In this document: piece by piece, positions 9,495 through 17,110 of the stretch
Numbering within the stretch: the stretch's first letter is position 1
Layout: every line of letters starts with the position of its first letter
Assembly (NCBI GenBank): GCA_937995755.1
Contig: CALKJD010000034.1
Span: 37,574-101,573 of the forward strand
Length of the DNA: 64,000 nucleotides
Reading direction: 5' to 3'
Source of the DNA: an uncultured Saprospiraceae bacterium
GTDB taxonomy: Bacteria > Bacteroidota > Bacteroidia > Chitinophagales > Saprospiraceae
Notes under the pieces: model-generated
The model's input: the letters and a program-made list of their open reading frames with translations, nothing else
Database searches by the model: none
Told to the model about the DNA's origin: nothing
Program-made: the position numbers and the translations under genes

Positions 9495-9660
9495 AGCGCT
9501 CTTTTTTTACGAAGGAAAAAAAAGCGCGGACATCGCATTTCGGAAGCGTTTTGTAGAAACGCGTGCAATACGAAAGAATAGTAGAGCGCTCTTTTTTTAC
9601 GAAGGAAAAAAATCGCGGACATCGCATTTCGGAATCGTTTTGTAGGAACGACACAGCTGC
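9491..9660 (+). repeat. Tandem hairpin element, locus A (2 units, period 90)
   Basis: Two head-to-tail copies directly at the stop codon of the upstream gene, each preceded by GTAG. Hairpin 1 has arms GCGCT-c-T7 and A8-GCGC around acgaagg. Next come a GACA tetranucleotide (9529-9532 and 9618-9621) and hairpin 2. Hairpin 2 pairs GCGTTT with AAACGC in unit 1 and TCGTTT with GAACGA in unit 2, so its closing pair changes from G-C to T-A with compensation. Unit 1 ends with ACGCGTGCAATA, also found at locus B. The origin is unknown; it resembles REP elements. Confidence 0.8.
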
Positions 9661-9707
9661 ATAGTAGAATTTCATAAATAGCTAGAATTAGCCAAAATTA
9701 GGATGGA

Positions 9708-10619
9708 ATGTATTTAAAAGAATATGTCGTAATAATTTTTTCTTTGGTGATTTTAATTGGGTGTAAAGATAATTCACCAATTGTGATAGATCCTACTAAA
9801 TCTGAGTTTAGTCAACATCTTGGAAAAGGTGTGTGGCTTAGGGTTCCTTCATCATTTAAAAAAGCAACTAGCTACGATGGTTATCAAATGAATGACCAGT
9901 CTGCATCTATTTCAGTTAAAATAGTAAATAGGAGTTTAGAAGAATTTAAAAGAACTTTCGAACCCGACGTTCTTTCTCAGATGAAGCAGGAGCTTTTGGA
10001 AATACGCCCTGTCGTGTATGGTGATAACGAATTTGCCTTTTATTCTAAAGTGAGAGATAAACGGAAGAGGACGATTAAATATCTATTAGCTATCGCGAAT
10101 GGAGCAGAGACATACACTATCAAAGCTTTTTGTTTTCAAGATAATGAAAGTCAAGTAGGTCCAAGAATAGAAAAAGCTTTATGGTCTACGTATATTGGGG
10201 AACAAGAAGATGAAAAATATGATTTTTTAATGGCTAGGATTTACTCTGCTGATCATATAGTATTTACAAAAGATGGAGAATTGCCAACCAAGAGTAAAGA
10301 CGAGGCAATAATAGAGGTGAAGGTCTTAGAATTAGATGTACCAATGAGTCCCACTGAAGGAGAAGAGTATTTAAAGAATGAAATATCTAAAATAGTACCT
10401 AATAGGAATGTTGCTGTTACAGTTCAGAAGTTAATTGAGGGCTATTTTTTGGGTGGTGGTGGTGGAGTGTATGATGGTAGAAATGTTTACCTTTCTTTAT
10501 TGATGGGTAATCAAGAAACTAAATTTCTTAAGTGTACAGCAAACGCAAAGATTGAGAAGTCTTATTTTGAAGAATTCATTAAGAAAAAGTATTTAAAGAC
10601 TACAGTTTCTTACCGATAG
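9708..10619 (+). CDS. Hypothetical lipoprotein
   Basis: Lipoprotein of 303 residues with signal peptide and lipobox LIGC (Cys19). It has no recognised domain. It shows a mixed alpha/beta pattern and a conspicuous glycine run (YFLGGGGGVYDG) near residue 248 that probably forms a loop. It is followed 14 bases later by a small hypothetical gene and then msrA, so it may be first in a three-gene transcript. The only leader signal is an A-rich stretch before the ATG. It sits directly after repeat locus A. Confidence 0.7.
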   Translation: MYLKEYVVIIFSLVILIGCKDNSPIVIDPTKSEFSQHLGKGVWLRVPSSFKKATSYDGYQMNDQSASISVKIVNRSLEEFKRTFEPDVLSQMKQELLEIRPVVYGDNEFAFYSKVRDKRKRTIKYLLAIANGAETYTIKAFCFQDNESQVGPRIEKALWSTYIGEQEDEKYDFLMARIYSADHIVFTKDGELPTKSKDEAIIEVKVLELDVPMSPTEGEEYLKNEISKIVPNRNVAVTVQKLIEGYFLGGGGGVYDGRNVYLSLLMGNQETKFLKCTANAKIEKSYFEEFIKKKYLKTTVSYR

Positions 10620-10633
10620 ATAGTTGTCAAATA

Positions 10634-11053
10634 ATGAAAAAAACAAATACGGAACAACATCCTAATTTACCTAGTGGAGAATGGGAAGGCCTTTACAAAT
10701 ATCCATCTGTGTTACAGGGTATGTTTGAAGAGGGTAAAATGACATTCGTTATCGATTTTTGCAATGGTGAAATAATAGGATTTGGTTCAGATCAAGTAGG
10801 TGGTTATACTTGGAAGGGTAGCTATGATTTAGATCAGATGCAATGTTGGATGATTAAAAGTTACACTACTCACGATATCGATTATGAAGGTAATGTTGAT
10901 GAAAATGGTATTTGGGGATTCTGGCTCACTGGTCATGATCGATTCAAAGGTACATTTCACATTTGGCCTAAAGGAAGAGAAGTAGAAGAAGTGTCTGAAG
11001 AGAAGAAAAATAATCTTGTAGAAATTAAAAAGGTACTAGTAAACAATATATGA
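10634..11053 (+). CDS. Small hypothetical cytoplasmic protein upstream of msrA
   Basis: Protein of 139 residues without a signal peptide. Tryptophan and glycine recur in strand-like segments (GEWEGLYKY, YTWKGSYDL, WGFWLTGHDRFKGTFHIWPKG), suggesting a small beta-barrel or lipocalin-like sheet, with a charged helical tail. I do not recognise the family. The stop overlaps the msrA start in an ATGA, so the two products are made together and a link to oxidative repair is plausible but only inferred. Confidence 0.65.
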   Translation: MKKTNTEQHPNLPSGEWEGLYKYPSVLQGMFEEGKMTFVIDFCNGEIIGFGSDQVGGYTWKGSYDLDQMQCWMIKSYTTHDIDYEGNVDENGIWGFWLTGHDRFKGTFHIWPKGREVEEVSEEKKNNLVEIKKVLVNNI

Positions 11054-11556
11054 ATAAAGTCGGTCTAGGCGGTAGTTGTCATTGGTGTACAGAAGCTGTA
11101 TTTCAATCTTTAGTAGGAGTTAGTAAAGTAGAGCAAGGCTGGATAAGTAGTGATGAATATGCTGCCATGTCGGAGGCCGTAATTGTTCATTTTGATTCTG
11201 ATACAATTTCCTTAGATGTCTTAATAGAAGTGCATTTGCATACACATAGCTGTACCTCAACACATCGGATGAGAGAAAAATATAGATCAGCGGTCTATGT
11301 ATATAATAAAATGCAAAGATCGACTTCCATACAAATCATAAATAGCTTGCAATCGCAATTTGAAATGCCAATCATTACGAAGGTTTTAGACTTTGACACA
11401 TTTGAAAGTAATAAAGAAGAGTATTTGGATTACTATTATAATAATCCAGAGAAGGCTTTCTGCAAAAATCAAATCAATCCAAAGTTGAAGAAGATAATGT
11501 CGATGTTTGCTAAGAGGGTAGACCACAGTAAACTAAACTTTAATAGTTCTCAGTAG
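11050..11556 (+). CDS. msrA: Divergent peptide-methionine (S)-S-oxide reductase (MsrA family)
   Basis: Protein of 168 residues aligning with MsrA, which reduces methionine-S-sulfoxide in proteins. The active-site segment is GGSCHWCTEAVF where the family usually has GGCFWC-x-E-A-V-F. Cys10 would be the nucleophile, and the family phenylalanine is histidine here. A second cysteine follows at position 13 and the downstream glutamate is kept. The central GHAEVV and HDPT...QYRS signatures are replaced by MSEAVIVHF and THSCTSTHRMREKYRS. Fold membership looks sound, but activity and substrate are uncertain. It is translationally coupled to the gene upstream and precedes selO by 30 bases. Confidence 0.75.
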   Translation: MNKVGLGGSCHWCTEAVFQSLVGVSKVEQGWISSDEYAAMSEAVIVHFDSDTISLDVLIEVHLHTHSCTSTHRMREKYRSAVYVYNKMQRSTSIQIINSLQSQFEMPIITKVLDFDTFESNKEEYLDYYYNNPEKAFCKNQINPKLKKIMSMFAKRVDHSKLNFNSSQ

Positions 11557-11586
11557 TTTACTTATTCATAATCATCATCAAGGCCA

Positions 11587-13155
11587 GTGAAACTTAATAT
11601 ACAAGATACATTCAATAAAGAATTACCAGCAGATCCAATTTTGCGCAACTATAGACGACAAGTAGAAGAAGCTTGTTTTTCATATGTAACGCCTAGAATA
11701 CCAAGTAAGCCTGCTGTAATACATGTCTCTGAGGAGATGCTTGAGGCTATTGGATTAGACGCTGATGAGGCGCAATCTGATACGTTTAAGAGAGTATTCT
11801 CTGGAGCTGAAGTCATGCCTGGTACTTCGCCATATGCCATGTGCTATGCAGGGCATCAGTTTGGTCATTGGGCAGGCCAGCTTGGGGATGGTAGAGCGAT
11901 CAACCTCTGTGAAGTAGTACATAATAATACTCGTTGGGCACTACAGTTGAAAGGCGCAGGAGAAACGCCTTATTCTAGATCGGCCGATGGTTTAGCTGTA
12001 TTGAGATCTTCGGTACGTGAGCATCTTTGTAGTGAAGCGATGTATCATTTAGGGGTGCCTACTACTCGATCTCTTTCTCTATCATTGACAGGTGACGAGG
12101 TGATGCGTGATATGATGTATGATGGGAATGCTGATTACGAGAAAGGTGCAGTGGTATGTAGGGTCGCTCCAAGTTTTTTGAGATTTGGAAGTTATCAGAT
12201 TTTTATGGCTAGAGAAGATAAGAAATCTCTCCAAGTCTTAGTAGATTATACGATGAAGTATTTCCATCCACATATTGAGGGTAGAAAAACGGATGATTAT
12301 CTCCAGTTTTTTCAAGAGGTAGTAGATAAGACTTTGGATATGGTGATTCATTGGCAAAGAGTAGGCTTTGTGCATGGAGTTATGAATACAGATAATATGT
12401 CAATCTTGGGGCTCACTATCGACTATGGCCCATATGGTTGGCTGGAAGGCTATGATCCAGGGTGGACACCTAATACGACCGATGCTCAAGGCAAGCGGTA
12501 CAGATATGGTAGTCAACCCAATATGGCCTTATGGAATTTGATGCAATTGGCTAATGCCCTCTATGCATTGGTAGACGATGTGCCAGCGTTGGAAGCTATA
12601 CTAAAGACATATCAACAAAGCTACCCGAGGAAATATTTTTCCATGATGGGTGAAAAAATTGGAATAGTTACTCAAGGCGAAGCAGATATGAAACTCATTC
12701 AAGAATTGGAGGGTATACTCCAATTATCTGAAACAGATATGACCATATTTTTTAGACTGCTATCTCGAGTGAATGCTTTTGCCATGAATGAAGAGGATGC
12801 GTTAGTAGTAGTCCAAGACGCTTTTTATAAACTAGATGAAATACAAGGAGAGATTAAGATAAAATGGTTGGGATGGATGTCCAAGTATATTGATCGTCTT
12901 ACAGAAATGGACGTTGTTAATGTTGATAAAGTAGCCAAAATGAATGCGGTTAATCCAAAGTATGTGCTTCGTAATTATATGGCTCAGTTGGCAATCGATA
13001 AAGCCAATGAACAAGATTATGGATTGATTGATGATTTATATCAACTGCTAAAAAAACCATACGACGAACAGCCAGAATCTGAAGAGTGGTTTGCTAAGAG
13101 GCCAGAGTGGGCAAGAAATAAAGTGGGTTGTTCTATGCTAAGTTGTAGCTCTTAA
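11587..13155 (+). CDS. selO: SelO/YdiU protein adenylyltransferase
   Basis: SelO pseudokinase-fold enzyme that transfers AMP from ATP to hydroxyl side chains of target proteins, known in other bacteria to affect redox proteins. 522 residues from a GTG start. Visible motifs: YAGHQFGHWAGQLGDGRA (~88-103), QLKGAGETPYSR (~120-131), the catalytic-loop HGVMNTDNMSI (~263-272) and TIDYGPYG (~277-284), which carries the metal-binding aspartate. The C-terminus ends in GCSMLSCSS, matching the conserved C-terminal cysteine that is selenocysteine in eukaryotic SelO. Its position beside MsrA fits a redox role. Confidence 0.93.
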   Translation: MKLNIQDTFNKELPADPILRNYRRQVEEACFSYVTPRIPSKPAVIHVSEEMLEAIGLDADEAQSDTFKRVFSGAEVMPGTSPYAMCYAGHQFGHWAGQLGDGRAINLCEVVHNNTRWALQLKGAGETPYSRSADGLAVLRSSVREHLCSEAMYHLGVPTTRSLSLSLTGDEVMRDMMYDGNADYEKGAVVCRVAPSFLRFGSYQIFMAREDKKSLQVLVDYTMKYFHPHIEGRKTDDYLQFFQEVVDKTLDMVIHWQRVGFVHGVMNTDNMSILGLTIDYGPYGWLEGYDPGWTPNTTDAQGKRYRYGSQPNMALWNLMQLANALYALVDDVPALEAILKTYQQSYPRKYFSMMGEKIGIVTQGEADMKLIQELEGILQLSETDMTIFFRLLSRVNAFAMNEEDALVVVQDAFYKLDEIQGEIKIKWLGWMSKYIDRLTEMDVVNVDKVAKMNAVNPKYVLRNYMAQLAIDKANEQDYGLIDDLYQLLKKPYDEQPESEEWFAKRPEWARNKVGCSMLSCSS

Positions 13156-13168
13156 TTATTTTCGTTCT

Positions 13169-13595
13169 ATGAACATATCAATATGTTGCACTCTTGTTAT
13201 TGTTCACTTTTGGACTTGTGTCATGTAGTGATGAAAGTGATTCTATGGATGAGGAGATGGAGATGGAATCTGTTGATCTCACAACTCAATTAGTTGGCAC
13301 CTACTCAGGGGATTCTAGATATCAAGAAGGCGGAAGTGGTTTTGCCGAAGATAATAGAAATGCTAATGTTGTATAATCTGCAGATTCATTGGCGACTATA
13401 AGGATTACTTCAGTAGGAGGAGTAATAGTATTAGATGCAAGTCTTGATTCAGATTTTACCTTTATCGTAGATGCAGATTTGATATATTCTGAAGGTCCAT
13501 TTTCTGGTGTAGGAGTACTGAAGGGTGACTCACTTCTGATAGAAATGAATGCTGAAAATAATATATTATACGAGTACAGAGCGAAGCGCCAATAA
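13169..13595 (+). pseudogene. Broken small lipoprotein gene (in-frame TAA)
   Basis: Two ORF-track entries (13194-13376 and 13389-13595) are in the same frame, separated by one TAA at 13374-13376. Read through, they give one protein of about 130 residues: a hydrophobic leader with lipobox LVSC, an acidic segment (DEEMEMES), then LVGTYSGD and a beta-rich domain ending in EYRAKRQ. The only good upstream ATG (13169) is in another frame, so a second lesion near the start is likely; otherwise a TTG at 13194 would be used. I call it a decayed lipoprotein gene. A sequencing error is the main alternative. Confidence 0.6.
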
Positions 13596-13738
13596 GTAAG
13601 TATTAGTTATGATTTTAACTATGTACAGAATTCAGTGTTTTGTAGAGTTAAGTACTTCCATGGATAGGTAGCATCTGCACATCACAATTGCAGAACTTAA
13701 AAGAGTTAATATAATAAGGAGGAATACAGATTCGCGTA

Positions 13739-14167
13739 TTATTCTACAGGTTTTAAATTGATAACTTCTTTTTCACTATTTTCAAATATAGCTTCCTTCC
13801 CTTTGATCCAAAAAGTATTTCCAGCATTACTTGTATACTTTTCGCCGCTAGCAGATTCTACATATCTTAAATTATAGGTGGCGTCTTCGTTTTGTTCTTT
13901 CAGTTGGATCCAAGTTAGTCCATCCTTTTCTTCACGATTTGTAATTTGATATATCTTTTTTCCGTCCGTTGATATCCATGGTTTTACTGTCTTTAAGTAT
14001 TTGTTGGCATCCCTTTTCTTGGCTTGCCTTTCTTCTACTTGTTGTCTTTCGTAATCACTTTGGGCTTGCTTCCAATTTTCTGTACTATTATAATATAGTA
14101 TATACACGAGTATACCTACGCCTATTGATACATAAGGCAATAATTTTCTCATTCTTTCTGATGCCAT
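13739..14167 (-). CDS. Membrane-anchored MliC/PliC-like protein
   Basis: Protein of 142 residues with an N-terminal transmembrane helix (LLPYVSIGVGILVYILYY), a charged coiled-coil-like linker rich in E, K, R and Q, and a C-terminal domain resembling the MliC/PliC lysozyme-inhibitor fold: YNLRYVESASGEKY carries the family's SG-x-x-Y inhibitory motif, followed by FWIKGKEAIF. If correct, it would protect peptidoglycan from C-type lysozyme. It has an uncleaved anchor, not a lipobox, which is unusual for MliC. The similarity is over a short domain, so the function is tentative. Confidence 0.6.
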   Translation of the reverse strand: MASERMRKLLPYVSIGVGILVYILYYNSTENWKQAQSDYERQQVEERQAKKRDANKYLKTVKPWISTDGKKIYQITNREEKDGLTWIQLKEQNEDATYNLRYVESASGEKYTSNAGNTFWIKGKEAIFENSEKEVINLKPVE

Positions 14168-14209
14168 AACCTTTTTTAAATATTGGTGAATTTGAAACTC
14201 TAATTGACG

Positions 14210-15415
14210 TTATTTTCCGTTAAGGTAATTTCTCAAATATTCAAAATGTCCTCCTAAGTCTCCGTCTCTAGTTACACTACCTTTATCTAACATTGGACCA
14301 CCACCTGCTTTAAGTTCAGGGATTACATGTTTAATAAACATTTCACCAAATGCAGTAGAAGCGTCTCGCGGCATTTCGTTAGGTAGATTATCTATAGTCA
14401 TCATGTCTAGACTATTCTCCTGATAAGGTTCTGTTTCTAATCGTGTCTTTGGATCATAGCCAAATACAGGATCAGCAATTGTACTTGCTTTGATTGTAGT
14501 AGGAATAGAACTGACTGGTGCAATATCACAAGTTACATCAGCGATCACTTTAATCTTAAAATCTTCTGAATCTAACTGATCCAATGTAAAGAATGCTGGA
14601 GCATTATTATCCCAATATATACCATTGATCATGATATCGCTAGTCGATAAGAAATGCTCGAAATCTGACTCATATAAAGATGGATTATTATAGAAATCTT
14701 TCACATCGTCAAATTCTCTTTTGTCCTTTCTCTTGGTATAATAGAAACTGCTTAATTGTGTATAGACTGGATAATCATATTGATGAGTGATATAATCCAT
14801 AGGTCTTACTTTTTGAAAACCCATATCATCCAAAACTAATGCTGCTCCATTAGCAACCCTTCCGGATCCAGTTAATACTAGTCTTACTGCAGGAAAGGTA
14901 GTTTCATTGTAAATTTCTTTCGCCGCCGCATAATCATAAAGGTCTTTCATTCGAGGAAGCTCAAAACCTCTAGTACGTTGGGCATAAGTCCATAGTGCAT
15001 TGTGAGCACCCACCATTCCTGCAAATTTTCCAAATGCAATTACTCTTGCGCCATTTTCATTAGTTAGTACTTCATAATCAAGAAGTCGGATATTGCGTTC
15101 TATTACCGCCTGTAATAGCTTGCGATTATATACCTGCTCTTTGATAGTATGGGAGAAGAAGAAATAGGTCTTATCAGAGATTAGTTTTTCAATGGGTACT
15201 TCTTTGACACCTATTAGTATGTCTCTATCTGTAATATCTTCAACGACAGGTACTCCTGCTTCTCTATAATTTTCATCTGTAAAACATCTCACTTGTGAAG
15301 ATTGAACCACTAAATCGATGCCTTCGGCTATCAGCTTCTTGCATTGAGAAGGATTAAGTGGCACTCTACTATCTGATGGAGTTTTGTCTTCGCGTATGAT
15401 TCCTATTTTGAGCAT
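14210..15415 (-). CDS. Alanine dehydrogenase/saccharopine-dehydrogenase-like oxidoreductase
   Basis: NAD(P)-dependent enzyme of about 401 residues starting at MLKIGIIREDKTPSDSRVPL, the signature opening of the AlaDH/PNT N-terminal family. The ORF-track start adds 18 residues that do not belong. A Rossmann nucleotide site is visible at LTGSGRVANGA, and the active-site region includes SHTIKEQ and GMVGAHNALW. The overall layout fits lysine-forming saccharopine dehydrogenase-like proteins of Bacteroidota better than classical alanine dehydrogenase. Reaction direction and substrate are inferred. There are no other lysine genes nearby. Confidence 0.78.
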   Translation of the reverse strand: MLKIGIIREDKTPSDSRVPLNPSQCKKLIAEGIDLVVQSSQVRCFTDENYREAGVPVVEDITDRDILIGVKEVPIEKLISDKTYFFFSHTIKEQVYNRKLLQAVIERNIRLLDYEVLTNENGARVIAFGKFAGMVGAHNALWTYAQRTRGFELPRMKDLYDYAAAKEIYNETTFPAVRLVLTGSGRVANGAALVLDDMGFQKVRPMDYITHQYDYPVYTQLSSFYYTKRKDKREFDDVKDFYNNPSLYESDFEHFLSTSDIMINGIYWDNNAPAFFTLDQLDSEDFKIKVIADVTCDIAPVSSIPTTIKASTIADPVFGYDPKTRLETEPYQENSLDMMTIDNLPNEMPRDASTAFGEMFIKHVIPELKAGGGPMLDKGSVTRDGDLGGHFEYLRNYLNGK

Positions 15416-15489
15416 ATTGATCTTCTTGTATAATGAATGCCTAAAAGTAAGGAAAGCAGCGATTTTCATATGGGTGTAGTCTCATTATT

Positions 15490-16050
15490 ATGAAAATGAC
15501 TTTACACAGGATTAAATGTAGCTCACTATTCTTGATAGTTATATTTATGATAGCCTGTGATTCCAATTGTGATCGTGATCTAGTTTGTGATAGTATAAGT
15601 ACTTTTCAAGATGATAGTAATCTATTAGAAAGCATATCCCTGGTAACTCCTAATGCGATAGTGGATGTCGAAGAGGTGTTTAACTTTGTACATCTAGGGC
15701 ATATAGGTCTTGCTGATCCTAAGAAAATTGAGTCTTATGAAATAAAAGTTGATATGAATGACGTCTTTTCATTCCACACCAGTAATCCTTCATTTATAAT
15801 CGATGGCAGCCTTATTTCTATCCCTAAGGATGTAGTTCTTCAGGGAGCTAACTATGTCGAAGAGTTTGCAGATTTTACTATTTCAATATTCTTAGAAGGA
15901 GAAAGTGGATTTATTCATATTACAGGCGAGGTGCTTTTCGTTACTTGTGCTTCTCTGTTATCTGGAGATGTGGATATCAAAGATTGCAGATATAGCTATC
16001 AGATTTCACCATCATATTGGATTGGAGACCCTCCACTCATTTGTCAATGA
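15490..16050 (+). CDS. Hypothetical lipoprotein
   Basis: Lipoprotein of 186 residues with signal peptide and lipobox MIAC. It has several extra cysteines (CDSNCDRDLVCD at the N-terminus, then TCASLL, DCRY and a terminal CQ), suggesting disulfide bonds in the periplasm. No known domain is recognised. It is divergent from the dehydrogenase gene with a short shared upstream region. About 195 bases without a convincing gene separate it from mscL; a 64-residue ORF overlapping its end lacks support. Confidence 0.65.
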   Translation: MKMTLHRIKCSSLFLIVIFMIACDSNCDRDLVCDSISTFQDDSNLLESISLVTPNAIVDVEEVFNFVHLGHIGLADPKKIESYEIKVDMNDVFSFHTSNPSFIIDGSLISIPKDVVLQGANYVEEFADFTISIFLEGESGFIHITGEVLFVTCASLLSGDVDIKDCRYSYQISPSYWIGDPPLICQ

Positions 16051-16244
16051 TTAAATCAGATGTCCAAAAGAGTAGTGACTTATTAGAATTTTTGCGTCTA
16101 TTTATTCGGAGACTATTTACCATAACACGCAATGAAATAGTATTCAGCATAGGTCGAATAATTACATGTGTTATATCAATATATGTTTTATACCTATATT
16201 TACATGATTAAAAACGCTTATAACTAACTTAAAACACTTTAACA

Positions 16245-16637
16245 ATGATTCAAGAATTTAAAGACTTTATAATGAAAGGCAATGTGCTAGAATTAGCAAT
16301 CGCCGTAATTATTGCAGGAGCATTTGGTACAGTAATCACTACATTTACTAACGAAGTACTTATGCCACCTATCGGTCAAGCAATTGGAGGGATAGATTTT
16401 GCAGACCTTAAATATGTATTACAAGCTGCATCAGGAGAAGGAGACAATGCTGTTGCTGAGGTTGCTATTATGTGGGGAAAATGGTTAAACACAATTATTA
16501 ACTTTTTAATCATTGCGTTCATATTATTCCTTATAATCAGAGCTAACAACAAAGCTAACCCACCTGCACCTGCTGCACCAGCTGGACCAAGTGAGTTAGA
16601 TTTACTTGCAGAAATAAGAGATGCACTTAAAAAATAA
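16245..16637 (+). CDS. mscL: Large-conductance mechanosensitive channel MscL
   Basis: MscL forms a pentameric inner-membrane pore that opens under tension to release solutes during osmotic downshock. 130 residues, the usual length. The amphipathic N-terminal helix (MIQEFKDFIMKGNVLELAIAV), TM1 (IAVIIAGAFGTVITTFTNEVLMPPIG), a short periplasmic loop, TM2 (WLNTIINFLIIAFILFLIIRANNKA) and the C-terminal bundle helix (LDLLAEIRDALKK) are all present, with an Ala/Pro-rich linker between TM2 and the bundle. Monocistronic: a strong terminator follows. Confidence 0.97.
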   Translation: MIQEFKDFIMKGNVLELAIAVIIAGAFGTVITTFTNEVLMPPIGQAIGGIDFADLKYVLQAASGEGDNAVAEVAIMWGKWLNTIINFLIIAFILFLIIRANNKANPPAPAAPAGPSELDLLAEIRDALKK

Positions 16638-16690
16638 GATTGAAGTCCTAAAGCTTTAGTCTCAGGATTAAGTACATTTTCAAAGTATAA

Positions 16691-16724
16691 AGCCATCAGT
16701 GATATTTCACTGATGGCTTTTTTT
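16691..16724 (+). terminator. Intrinsic terminator of mscL
   Basis: Perfect 11-bp stem (AGCCATCAGTG paired with CACTGATGGCT) around a 6-base loop, followed by seven Ts: a classic rho-independent terminator. Confidence 0.93.
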
Positions 16725-16757
16725 GTTTGGTATATCAAGAAATATTGATTTAAGCAT

Positions 16758-17010
16758 TAAAAAAAAAGGCATATTACTTTGCAAGCCACTGCTTTGGCAA
16801 TACGCTGTCGCCCTTTCCTTCGGAAAATGAAAATAGAGAAAAAAGGCATATTGCTACGCGTGTTTGCTTCGCAAGCCACTGCTTTGGCAATACACTGTCG
16901 CCCTTTCTTCGGAAAATGAGAATAAAGAAAAAAAGGCATATTGCTACGCGTGTTTGCTTCGCAAGCCACTGCTTTCGCAATACACTGTCGCCCTTTCCGA
17001 AGGAAAGGGC
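16758..17010 (-). repeat. Tandem hairpin element, locus B (3 units, period 90, read on minus)
   Basis: Three near-identical units; the left-most copy lacks about 15 bases. Read on the minus strand, unit 1 opens with a perfect hairpin (arms GCCCTTTCC and GGAAAGGGC, 16990-17010) followed immediately by GACAGTG. Small hairpins with GAA or GAAA loops come next (TTGC-gaa-GCAA), then ACGCGTAGCAATA (16939-16951 and 16849-16861) and a T-tract. Hairpin, GACA and the ACGCGT box are in the same order as at locus A. The 90-base period keeps frames open, which explains the false ORFs of 65-70 residues here. Confidence 0.8.
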
Positions 17011-17110
17011 TTAGTTAAAAATCCCTTAAAACACAATAAAGCTGTTACTATGTCTTTCTAGGCAACGCTCTTACTTAAATCAATTGTAAGAACCTTAAAA
17101 TCTCAGCTTT

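Noticed and set aside
9491-9660. Ordinary intrinsic terminator for the CBS ligase gene
   Set aside because: The first hairpin could terminate weakly, but the exact tandem duplication, GACA/GTAG motifs and second covarying hairpin are not explained by a terminator alone.
9026-9675. Antisense ORFs of 198 and 70 residues over the 3' end of the CBS ligase and locus A
   Set aside because: Shadow of a well-supported gene and of the repeats; the repeated FFSFVKKERST phrase comes from the tandem units.
16017-16211. 64-residue ORF between the lipoprotein and mscL
   Set aside because: Overlaps the end of the lipoprotein gene and lacks family resemblance; probably chance.
16757-17061. ORFs of 65-70 residues on both strands
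   Set aside because: They translate the 90-base repeat units of locus B; the period is a multiple of three, so frames stay open by chance.
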